The position numbers and the translations under genes are program-made. Below the pieces are notes generated by a model. That model was given only the letters and a program-made list of their open reading frames with translations. It made no database searches and was not told where the DNA came from. Shown one piece after another: positions 42,601-52,800 of a stretch of DNA of 64,000 nucleotides. Every line of letters begins with the position of its first letter. The first letter of the stretch is position 1. Source of the stretch: Conchocele bisecta (taxonomy: Eukaryota > Mollusca > Bivalvia > Lucinida > Thyasiridae); NCBI GenBank assembly GCA_029237695.1, contig CM055277.1:43434242-43498241 (forward strand), in the 5' to 3' direction.

Positions 42601-42956
42601 TGCACATCAAACAATAAATACAGATACTAAATAGTAATGCCTGTTAACATTTTAAGGAGACAATGTTATCACCCCTGATGTCAGTGTGGACATATACGGC
42701 TGATATAAAATGTATAATAATGCCATTCAAAACGTGGGGTAGTGGTGAATTGAAGTTTATTTTGCCAGAAGATGTCATATGTACAGAATATACAAAACTG
42801 TATGTCTCCCTTTATATTATAACCTACTGAGTGGGCATATACCTTTAATGTTATGTCGCAGTGGCTTTAATGTAACTATGACTTACCTATGGCGTAATGG
42901 GCGTAGCATGACGTCACCAGCAATGTGGTAGCAACAACTGTATTCAATTGATTCAT
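36615..42956 (-). CDS. Secreted Gly-Ile-rich repeat protein, shematrin-like (281 aa)
   Basis: Coding exons on the minus strand: 42956-42887 (exon from 42967), 40936-40856, 39570-39487, 39038-38577, 37313-37176, and 36625-36615 with stop TAA at 36617-36615. All borders are GT..AG and every intron is phase 1. The total is 282 codons including stop. Exon 1 encodes the signal peptide MNQLNTVVATTLLVTSCYAH. Exon 2 is Gly/Asp-rich (GGGMGDFDSLSMDSGID), exon 3 is Gly/Met-rich, exon 4 holds 153 codons of GIGSGIGGIGS-type repeats, and exon 5 ends PIGIGMGRIGGLSRRRVL. The last exon adds R-S-Y and the stop. Gly-rich hydrophobic repeats with a basic, Tyr-ended tail recall pearl-oyster shematrins, which are shell-matrix proteins. 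Homology is inferred from composition and layout, not shown by a search. A paralogue lies head-to-head on the plus strand. Confidence 0.88.
37651..37910. mobile_element. Foldback element, GACACACCATGTGATTTTGTA family (copy 2)
   Basis: tgagacacgccatgtgattt is at the left, aaaatcacaggcgtgtctcc at the right, and gcggaattgttttccgc at the centre. It is preceded by a 43-bp direct repeat (37496-37580, ataattgtgtccggagagaa twice). Confidence 0.7.
38577..39038 (-). CDS. GIG-repeat exon of the minus-strand gene
   Basis: The 462-base exon encodes Gly, Ile and Ser almost only, with interspersed IRS and SRI segments. A 99-base (33-codon) block is duplicated inside it: SRIGGIRSIGG recurs with the same flanks (ccgccaattc at 38741 and 38840). 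The acceptor is ttctaatttcag read on the minus strand and the donor gtaagttt. Other frames on both strands are also open only because the DNA repeat lacks stops. Confidence 0.9.
39083..39283. mobile_element. Foldback MITE, CCGTTTCACTAAACTTCGTA family (copy 5)
   Basis: The ends are gggggctgtttcactaaact and tttagtgaaacgggccccgg; the centre is shortened. It lies 45 bases from the acceptor of the repeat exon of the minus-strand Gly-Ile-rich gene. Confidence 0.72.
41603..42085. mobile_element. TTAA-type MITE (copy 4)
   Basis: About 483 bp, flanked by TTAA at 41599-41602 and 42086-42089. It lies in the intron between CDS exons 1 and 2 of the minus-strand Gly-Ile-rich gene, with copy 5 about 240 bp away and a palindrome (42133-42213) between them. 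Confidence 0.75.
42133..42213. repeat. Long palindrome ATCGATGGTCTAGTAACATA (copy 2)
   Basis: The same palindrome as 26240-26325, with the centre tgctatgctaaagcatagca. It lies between two TTAA-type MITEs. Confidence 0.8.
42330..42844. mobile_element. TTAA-type MITE (copy 5)
   Basis: 515 bp, flanked by TTAA at 42326-42329 and 42845-42848. Its right end lies about 40 bases from the donor of the signal-peptide exon of the minus-strand gene. Relative to copy 4 the internal sequence runs in the opposite direction. Confidence 0.75.
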
Positions 42957-43768
42957 CTTGGAGGTGTCTGAAATGTAAATTTTTGGTTTGTATGAAATGT
43001 GAACACAGCCAGACTCGTTTGCATTTGCAGTGAACATTTCGTCAACTTTCGACGTCATTTACAGAACATATCGTAACTTTTGGAAATAGCTTTCATGAAA
43101 TATTGCACATCTTATTACGAACAAAATCACACGGCTTGCCTAATATGGTCAATGATTTTCGACTTTCACTGCGTTGCTTTTTTTCAGTCTCTATTACAAT
43201 TTCTTTCGAAATTAGTTTTAAATTAAATCTGTGTTCAGTGTTGTATCGTATTCATGTCCAGTAGACATGTTACACTTAATTATGTAGAACAAATGTGATT
43301 GAATAATACAATTTGAATTTCTACAAGAAGTATCACGATAACACGCATGCTGTATGTAACCTATAACGGACACAAGTAATGACACAACTGATCAAACTAG
43401 TTTACAAATATAATTCGCTGTTAAAGTTCCATGTATGAGAATATAATACAATTACATATCCAGCTTGCAGATTAAACTATGGAAATATTACATACAATAA
43501 CGACAATGTAATGAAATGAATATATGGTATTGGCTTCATAAATGTATTTAGAACACTTGATTAAGTATTTGTTAAACAGAAATACTGCATCACTTTTATA
43601 AATTTGCAATAACTATTTGTGTGTGACCAACTACACATGATGCCAGTATGTATATCCAACTTCAATAGTATGCATTTACCTTATACATGTATGTATTGTT
43701 ATGTCCCTCCAAATTGTTACTAGTATCATATCGAGCTATATAAAAGATATAGAAAATATAATTCTTAC

Positions 43769-43815
43769 CTTTTTCTGAAGTGGTGTTTTGGTCGAACGAA
43801 AGCCAGAACACTTGT
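43769..43815 (-). other. Non-coding first exon of the minus-strand gene
   Basis: Reading the minus strand, ggctttcgttcgaccaaaac and cacttcagaaaaag are followed by the donor gtaagaat (43768-43761). The 5' limit is placed about 30 bases after the TATA box. The paralogue has a similar ggctttc and a gaaaag-gtaag border (48843), which supports the model. Confidence 0.65.
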
Positions 43816-43840
43816 GCATGTTGGAGATAGGTTTTGGTCC

Positions 43841-43847
43841 TTTTATA
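43841..43847 (-). promoter_or_regulatory. TATA box of the minus-strand Gly-Ile-rich gene
   Basis: The minus strand reads cctataaaaggac about 25-30 bases before the inferred first exon. A strong TATA box fits a highly expressed tissue-specific gene. A CAGATCAGACTGCGCA palindrome lies 70-140 bases further upstream (43917-43983). Confidence 0.7.
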
Positions 43848-43916
43848 GGAAACACAACGACATGCAACTGTCAGAAAACTGACAGCGTCTGCAGAAATGG
43901 GGTTAATGACGTTTGC

Positions 43917-43983
43917 GACCAGCGTAGACCCAGATCAGACTGCGCATCCGCGCAGTCTGATCTGGGTCTACACTGATCGCCAT
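43917..43983. repeat. CAGATCAGACTGCGCA palindrome upstream of the promoter
   Basis: gcgtagacccagatcagact and agtctgatctgggtctacac are inverted around gcgcatccgcgc. It is one of the most complete copies of this dispersed family. It lies about 70 bases upstream of the TATA box, so it may affect promoter context, but it is probably just an insertion. Confidence 0.75.
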
Positions 43984-43984
43984 T

Positions 43985-46900
43985 CAGTCAGGGTAACACT
44001 CAGCATGCGCCTAACAAACAGTATAGCTCCGTACAAGGCGACAGAAGAACGCTAACAGATCAGGAGCAAGAATGGCCATGAATGTCAAAGACACTAAGTG
44101 CTATTTCTCCAATCAGAGTCACGAATTGGTGATTATTAAGAAAGAGACTAACATAATTGTTGACATTTAGAGCCATTATAGATCAAAATAAAAACGACCC
44201 TGCACGGCATTGTGGTTCGTCACGGGTCTACTCCGGTCTATATGGTAGAGGTGCGTGTAAACACAACATATATGTACATCTCTCTACAACAGTTTAGACC
44301 ATGCTAACACTGCAAAGACGTGTTGTGTTTGTGATCGAATAAAATGGGCATATTGTATGTGTGACCAGTCTAGCTCATAATTTGGTAGCACACCTCAGCA
44401 GCCTGATAGGGTTATATACTATTTGTCCGACGCCTTTGACTCACTTAATGACAAACAATACAGACCATGAGCAGACTACGCGAATGCGCAGGATGATCTG
44501 GTTCTACACTGGTCGCAACTGCCATATGCAACATTTCTTCAGGCAGTCATGTAGGGGTGGGAGTTTTCGAAGTTGAGTACGTTTTCTCAATTCTTCATGC
44601 AGTCACCACTGGATTGGTCAGCCTGCCATCAATGACGCCTTTCCGAGTTTTTATGGTAAAAGTGTTCCGCATGGCTTGTAATCAGCGCTGTGCTAAACTA
44701 ATCTGCGAATCCACGTAGTCTGGGCAGGAATAGCTGTTTGGCGCCCCATGCGTCATGTTTGCTTCACTTACTATGTACATGTCAATATTTTCAGGACGGG
44801 TGAGATGGGGTAAGGATACTCAATATAAATTATTAGACGCGGGAATTAGACAGCAAAAATTCCGGGCGTAGGAATGTTACATTTAGGCAGAAATATACTT
44901 CATAAATGCGGGAATTATGCCGTCAATTATGCTATAAAGTTTGGTCTGCTGGATCGTATGGTGACCTGGGCATATATCAACTACAGATGGACTAACGGCT
45001 GACAAAAAATGACTGCATTGCTTGCAACAATCTTAGTCACACATTTTAACATACGGTACATGCATATACTTTCTGAAGGTAAAATGGCTACATGTACTTA
45101 ATGGCTAACAGCGTAGCCCCTGATCAGACTGCGCGGATGCGCAGGCTGATTTGGGACTACGCTGGTTGCCAAACGTAATAAGTTCCTTTCTGTCAACCTG
45201 GACCCACAATCTCCTAAGGTCCATTTCATCCAATTAATTTCCTGATTATTATCATCAGGAAAAACGTGCATACTGACAGTTGCATACATCGGCGGTACAA
45301 AACAACTGCTGCCTGTCAATCTGTCATAACCTACATTATGTATTTGTTTGTTTACATATCATATTAGTCTTATAAATACCGCTAACGACATACATGGTGT
45401 CTAATTGTATCAATTTGCCGCTAATTAAAATGACAAGAGGTAACGTAATGGTAGGTTGAGTAATACTTTGGCGGCAAGAAAGGAGATGCACTTAAATCTA
45501 TATACTAACTTAGACTAAATGTTTGTACGTCAGTCATGATGGTGATAGAAAGTGTTACGTATGTGCAATACGTTACATGGCACGGCCGTATAGACGCCAC
45601 CGGCAGCTACGGCCCGTGGCACTATTTTGGACGGACGATGGCCTTAGAACGCAAACAACAAAATGGAGGGTCTAAGTTGATTTTTGTTCTGTGGGGAGGA
45701 CCCCACACCCCGTCGCAATCGTCCGCCGTGGCATTATTTTATTCACCGCTACGGGCCTGCCTGGATGACGACATCTGCGTAATGTTATTAGTTTCCATTT
45801 GCGATATGGCAATGGAATGATTTGAAAATATTTGTTTGCGCATATTTATACCCACGGCATACGCAGTATGTCGAGGCGTATATAGTTTTCGTAATTCCGT
45901 CCGTCCTACCGTCCGTCCGTCCGTTTGTCCGTCCTACGTTAACGTTTTTATTTGTCGGTCCAGGCGGCGGCCGGGGGGTATCCGTGAGCCCCTGTTCACT
46001 TTCCCCAGGGACGTAATACACATTGCGTGTATACGTCTGTGTTTCTTAATTCGTCGCAAAAATAGATATGCTACGCGACTTGATACAACCAGCATTATTG
46101 TACTTGCGTCCGCTGAATACACAGAACATGGGGCCGTTTCACTAAGCATCGTACTACTAAAATGTTCGTAAGTGCAACATTATGATAGTCTGTAAATTAC
46201 ACATTAACAACGTTTTCTTGTAAACAATTATTGGATTTACATTTATTGAGCATATATTGGCCGTGGTGGGTGAACACTCCATCATGATGAAAACTGGTTT
46301 ACTCTAGATTCGCCAGATAGCGGCCCGTTTTACCCTTTCATTGAGTCATCTAGCTGATAAACACATTTTACTTATCTCATTTATAGGCGACTCATATGAA
46401 ATGTTCAAAATGACGACGCAAATCTAAAATTACAAAAAAAAAATAATTCTAGGTCTAATATATTTCATCAATTTCTGCGCATATCCCAGACAGAGTGCCT
46501 TTAAATTACATTTATTTTATCTACAGTGGAACCCCTCTAAACCGAACACCCTGGGGACAGACTGAAAAGTTAGGTTTATAGGGGTTTTCGGTTTAGAGGG
46601 GTTTTCTATTTCCAGGTAAGGAAATGTATGTTTTCATCATTAACTCTTGGATTTGTATAGTACATACCATTATTACCATATTGAAAGCATATGTACACAT
46701 TTTTTCAATAAATATGTCACGTTTCTTTTTATTCCCAATGAGACGATTCTAAAGCACTCCCAACTTGCCATTTGTATGGAGAAATAAGAAATGTACCCCC
46801 AAATTACGCACCTTAACGGGGGCTCGGCTACCCAGTTGTGTTTTATCATGTCGACATGTGTAATTCCCAATAACTTTCTCGATCAGCTGGAGCGCTCTTT

Positions 46901-48757
46901 TAAAACCAGAATGCGTTTTTATTTATTGACATTACAAATAGTGCAGATTCGCAAGGGGTATAGCAAATAGTGCAGATTCGCAATGTACTCTGAGTCTACG
47001 GTCTACACTGGTCGCAAAGAGCATATGACACATTTCGCGTGTGCATTTGACATTTGACCCAAATACCTGGCTACAAAGATGTGCGAGTCGATCCAAGGTT
47101 AACGATGAATCCAGTCTGAAGGATTCATAGCTTAACTGTGAATTTCACTGGCAGTTACTCATTATGGAATCAGGAATCCAATTCCACTTTCGGATTGATT
47201 GCTTAATTTTTGGGTTTATTTTAACATCAAGGTAATATACAGACGGGATTATACCTGCATGGGACAGACGGGCGGTGGGTGGGCGGGGGGGGGGGGGTAC
47301 GGGTAGTGCAGGGCACCGTATACAACACCGAGCGTCTAGTGACATCGACCGAAGACACTTCTCAGCTGGTTTCCATCAAACTTGTCCAATACCTGAATGT
47401 TGTGTGATTATTGTGTGATTTATGTGACCTTACTAATACGCACACTATTAATAGCTATTTATTATACATGTAGTGTTGATTTCATGAGAAAAGGATTATT
47501 AGCGGCTGCAAAATGGTCGCCAGCTGACAGAGGGGACTCGGGACTGTCACTAACCCGCATTTTCTGGCTGAATGTTGTACGAATATTGAGGACCCTGATC
47601 AGTATGCGCGGATGCGAACTCAATAAGATCCATATAACTATGTGTGTATATATATTATATAAGATGATCAATAGACAATGCGGTATCGTTGTTACACACA
47701 GGCGGTATGTCTTTTGCAATCATGAACATGCATACTTATCTGAGATGCGTTACCAAGAAACCCATCTAAAATGAGATCACATATACATGTATATTCTTGG
47801 TGTGCGGTTTAGAGAGGCTCCACTGTATTCGCCATTCAAAATAAAACAAATGACAACCACTATAGGAATGAATGGCCTTTTTGTGGAATTTATCGGGGTA
47901 TAAACTTGGAAAAGTCGCGGGAATACTGGACGAAGGCCGGAAGGCCTCGTCCAGTATTCCCGCGATTTTTCCAAATTTATATCCCCGATCAATTCCACAA
48001 AAAGGCCATTCATTCCTTATAATTCCAGCACTTTAAATAAATTTATCAAGAAAATGTGTTTATTTTCCGTTTTCTTAAGAATTATTTTAACTGTGCTTGA
48101 CGGTTACGGAAAGTAGTTCGGTATGGGAGTTTACTGGGATATAAATTTTGGACAGAGACTTGCTACGGACCAATCAAATGTTAGGGAATTGTGTAAATAT
48201 TTTTGTGCTGGAATTGTTGTCGATTACAACCCGGCGTGCGCATGCTGATCAGAATCTGGGGGCCGTTTCACTAAACTTCGTACGACTAAAATGTTCGTAA
48301 GTGCAAATTGGAAATTGCAAGTCATGGATTTACATTTATTGAGCATAGAACGGCCTCCATCATTGGTCAGAAATAAAAATAGTCCGGTTTTCCTATGTGG
48401 TCAGACCTTGACCATATGCACGTCTACATGTAATGGCCAGTTTCCATTATGGTTACACAATATGGACATTGGAATATTATTTATGACCTCAATTACAATT
48501 CCAAAATAATCGGGGCACATGGAATAACAGACATTTAAAGAAATGTTGTTTTAAAACTGTGATGAACTGTGCTTTACACATACTTATTTTCCCCTATGCC
48601 ATGATGATATGAACATGTTTGAAACAAGTCTTGCACTAATTAGATTATTTGTCAACTTCAGGGTATGGATTTTGGCCAGGGTATACACTGGTTGTCAGCT
48701 CTAAACAGCAAAGTTGTGTGTATTCGCTCTCACTAGACATTATTACGTAAACGTACC
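43985..48757. other. Spacer between the two divergent genes
   Basis: About 4.8 kb without a recognised gene. It contains CAGATCAGACTGCGCA copies (44470-44520, 45110-45170), a CpG-rich block (45575-45770), a ccgt repeat (45890-45990), two half copies of the CCGTTTCACTAAACTTCGTA family (46129-46255, 48258-48350), CTCTCTAAACCGG hairpins (46525-46600) and a foldback at 47865-48219. Confidence 0.55.
47865..48219. mobile_element. Foldback element with GGAATGAATGGCC hairpin (copy 1)
   Basis: The hairpin 47865-48016 has arms ggaatgaatggcctttttgt, aaacttggaaaagtcgcggg and their complements. A unique arm follows, ending tgtgctggaatt near 48219. The copy at 51784-52133 is in the opposite orientation, so the two could form a long inverted pair around the start of the plus-strand gene. 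Confidence 0.72.
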
Positions 48758-48767
48758 TGGGCTTTTG

Positions 48768-48775
48768 TATATAAA
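48768..48775 (+). promoter_or_regulatory. TATA box of the plus-strand Gly-Ile-rich gene
   Basis: tatataaa occurs in gggcttttgtatataaatga, about 25-30 bases before the inferred non-coding exon. It is the counterpart of the TATA box at 43841-43847 on the other strand, about 4.9 kb away. Confidence 0.7.
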
Positions 48776-48799
48776 TGAACTGAACAGTTCCAGAACGCA

Positions 48800-48843
48800 T
48801 ACGTTTGTCGGCTTTCTAGATATACTATACCTCTCCTGAAAAG
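48800..48843 (+). other. Non-coding first exon of the plus-strand gene
   Basis: The sequence cgtttgtcggctttctagat then ctctcctgaaaag is followed by the donor gtaagcac at 48844. The 5' end is inferred from the TATA position. The next exon begins at 49791 with 12 untranslated bases before ATG. Confidence 0.6.
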
Positions 48844-49009
48844 GTAAGCACCATTGTTTTTACGTTACTTCTATATTCATGTTTTGAGCATGGTTTTTGC
48901 TTTAACAAGTTGGCAAAGTTTTAGTGGTGTGGTAAGTACGTGTGTCATTGTTAATTTCCCTAGATTCCAATGAAACTTTTATCGCATACTATAATATTAT
49001 ATACATTAT

Positions 49010-49165
49010 TTTAAAGTCACTCTTTTTATTAATTTTCGACCAAATGGTCATTATCAAAATAGTTTGAAACTGTATTGGCAGAATGTGCCAATTTCTGCCA
49101 ATACAGTTTCAGACTATTTTGATAAAGACCATGTGGTCGAAAATGTAACAAAAGAGTAACTTTAA
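49010..49165. repeat. Long hairpin in the first intron of the plus-strand gene
   Basis: ttaaagtcactctttttatt and gaaactgtattggcagaa pair with ttctgccaatacagtttc and aaaagagtaactttaaaa. The arms are about 70 bases with a tiny loop. Non-coding. Confidence 0.7.
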
Positions 49166-49802
49166 AATAATGTGAATTACATGTGCTGGAAATTACTATA
49201 ATAGTATATACTTTCTGAATGGACGGGAATACCCAGCAACATTTTAACACATTGAACTCACGGTTCAAGCTGTGCGGTTTAGAGGGGTTTTAATGTATTT
49301 TGACATTTCCTTGAATATATTTTTTTCACTAAAATATTGCTATATCTTACATATACATTTTGGATACTCTCTCACTAAGCTCGTTATTATTTCGTTTTTG
49401 ACGAGTGTTGTTTCTGATCAGTCTGCGCACTGATGTGATAATGTCATAAAGGATAATTCGCCGACCGATTGACGAATAGTGAAAACCCTGATCAGACTGC
49501 ACAATATGGGTTGCATTGATCGCAACGACGCTACAACATGTGCATCAGATCACGATCTAGTTGATTACTTTCCGAGCATTCGCTTAATATTGGGATGTTA
49601 TGTACCTGAATTACCGTAGGAGGTCCCCAGGGTGTCCGCTTTAGAGAAACTCCAGTTTGGAATAATAGTATTTCCTTGATAGACATCCGAGTTAAATACT
49701 GGAAACAAAATAAAATAGTAATTTTGAACCATATTATGTTTGTAATACTTAAAACAATTTGACATTGTTACCATGGTTACATTATTTCAGACGCCATTCA
49801 CG

Positions 49803-52800
49803 ATGAATTCACTGACCATATTTCTAGCTGTGACGATGTTGGTGACGTCATGCTGCGCCCATCTCGCCGTCGGTAAGTTTTGAACTCCGAACTGACAAAC
49901 TAATTGGATCATGTTATTCTGATCGTATCAGTGTAGATCCTGATCAGCATTTGCATTCATACAAACAAAACAGACAATAATCTGCATTGTAAGCTGCGTA
50001 CATTTTAGAGGTGGGTCACCACCATTGTTCTTTCCTGCATAATATAACCATTCACCACACATTTGCCTATTGGCTGCTACTTTCAATTTTCGTGTGTGTA
50101 TTGTGGAACCTATTTTCCCGTAACCTGCACCCATTCAGTTCTTTGTATTAACTAATTAAAATATTAAAATATAGGTTTAATTATCGTTAAGACAGATACA
50201 TTAAATCTCCTCTGACCACCCTGGTGTGGCACAAAAAGTCAGCGACGGGAATTAAATAATAAACCCCAGACATTTGCTTGAAAATGATGTAAATGTACAT
50301 TAATATGCCTGTGAAGTAGATAAGTACATCAATTGATCAATTTCTGCAAGCACAGAGTGGCTATGGCTTCAACATCTGGATAATGTTCTTTACCGTACTT
50401 AGTAACACCGAGCATGAATATCTGATGGTTTCGTGTCGTTAAACCTTTAGGCTCGTATCAATTGTTGCTTTGTTAGTCGCAGCTTTAAATATTAATTTTC
50501 TGTAGCCATTTTGCTTCACATTGTCCAGGAGAAGAATTCACATTTATAAGCGTAACATCTTGTTTCCTAAGCCTGTTTCAAACTGTGCATATCACACGTA
50601 TGTATATCACTAAATACGTATTGTTTAAACTAAATATTAATTTCGGAAACGTATACTCCCACCCATACCATCTGTTACGTACGGTACATGTGTGTTTTAT
50701 CGAGTTACGTTTCCGCAACTGGTGTAATATTATATCCCGATCTGTCAATTCAGTTGCTTCTCGCCTGTGCACCTTTCACATTCTGGAACCTGACACTGCC
50801 CCTACTCCAAGTCATGTTGATAAAAGAAGAAAACAAATATATAAATAATAAGTCAACTTTTTTTCGATATCGATAAAAACTTTTCCCATGTACAATGTAA
50901 CCTCTCTAAACCGGACACCCTGGTTCCAGGGTGTCCGGTTTAGAGAGGCTCCACTGTATAATTAAGCACTACAAGAACAGTTTCTGTAATTTCAATCATG
51001 AACTGACACGACAAAGACATACATGACAGTGAAGTTCATCTAAATTAAACACAATGGGGTTACCAGGGTGTCCGGTTTAGATCGGTTCTACTGCATGTGT
51101 ATTTGTGAACTATATAATTGTATAATTGAGTTGAATCTTTTTCAGTTGGAGGCGGGGTTGGGGGCATCGATGACGTGGGCATAGACACGGGACTGGACAG
51201 TATTGACAACGGCGTGATGGTGGTCCAAGGTAAGACACGATTCTTCATATCGTTGCCTTTACAGCCACTTAACTTAATAAATGTGGTTTCTCTTGAATCG
51301 AAGAAATAAGTTTCTGAAGATAAAAATCTAATTTCATTTAATTCCGTGTGCTTGTTTTACGTGACATATAGAACGGTTCTCTTGTCGCAGACATCCAATA
51401 GTTGGGCTCTCGCTTAAAGGTACATGCACACTCAGTAGGCAAAACATGTTCTTTATGGGAATTAAATAAGTGTATAGTTGTGTCACTATTCGACCAGTTC
51501 TAATCATTACGAGTGCCCATTATGGTGAATGACTGTTTATTTTGCCAGAAAATGTCTCAGATGATGTCTCTGATATAAAGAACACGTTGTGCCTTGTGAG
51601 TGGGCATGTACCTTCATTGCACGGGAAATTACCTACAGTGGAACCTCTCTAGACCGGACACCCTGTGAGGTCCCCAGGGTGTCCGATTTAGAGATGTTCC
51701 ACTGTAAAACAGGCATATACTTAAGGACACGTACGTTGTTTTTGTGGTCATGAAGAGACGTTATCATCGGAGATAAAGGGCAATAATTCCAGCACAAAAA
51801 TATTTACACAATTCCCTAACATTTGATTGGCTCGTAGCAAGTCTCTATCCAAAATTTATATCCCAGTAAACTCCCACGCCGAACTACTTTCAGTAACCGT
51901 GAGGCGCAGTTAAAATAATTCTTAAGAAAACGGAAAATAAACACATTTTCTTGATGAATGTATTTCAAATGCTGGAATTATAAGGAATGAATGGCCTTTT
52001 GTGGAATTTATCGGGGATATAAACTTGGAAAAGTCGCGGGAATACTGGACGAGGCCTTCCGGCCTTCGTCCAGTATTCCCGCGACTTTTCCAAGTTTATA
52101 CCCCGATAAATTCCACAAAAAGGCCATTCATTCTTATAATGAAACGTATCGAAATTAAGCACAACTGACCTTTATCTGAGTCCGGTTTAGAGAGGTTCTA
52201 TTGTATATCTATCAATCTCACCCGGTAGTAGTAGTATTATGTGTAATCACATACATATATACATGTATATACATGTATATATGTGAATACACTAAACAAT
52301 TCATTTTCAATTCCTGGAATTTTATGTACCTTAAGTTTGTATTTGGCTTGTCCATCATATATGACCTCACACAAGACCACTATCCGTTGTTATTACATCA
52401 ATGTCCCGCTACCATTCTTCAGGTCCAGCTCGTGTCGGCATGGGCGGACTGTTAGGTGGAGTAACCGGCGGCAGACTTGGGCTCGGCAAAGGTTCGTGTC
52501 TACGTGTACATTATTTCCTTTAACCGTTTGAACCCGAAAGCCCGCTATATAGCGGTTTATGCAAATAACGAAAGTAATTTTCATATTTTTGACGACACAA
52601 AATACCCTCTTTTCATAAATGGACTAGTCTGAAAACCATTTTGTGATTATTGGATTGGATGTAAAATTAACATATCAAAATCCATTCCAGTTACTTAGGG
52701 GTGAAAGGGTTAAGGTCAAGCATCACTATTGATTTTTCCTGTATAAACTGACAAATTACCATACATTTTGCTATTCGCTGCTACTTTCATCTTTCGTATG

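Noticed and set aside
45536..45820. 94-codon plus-strand open frame in the GC-rich block
   Set aside because: No domain recognised, and it lies among repeat pieces; GC-rich DNA raises the chance of open frames.
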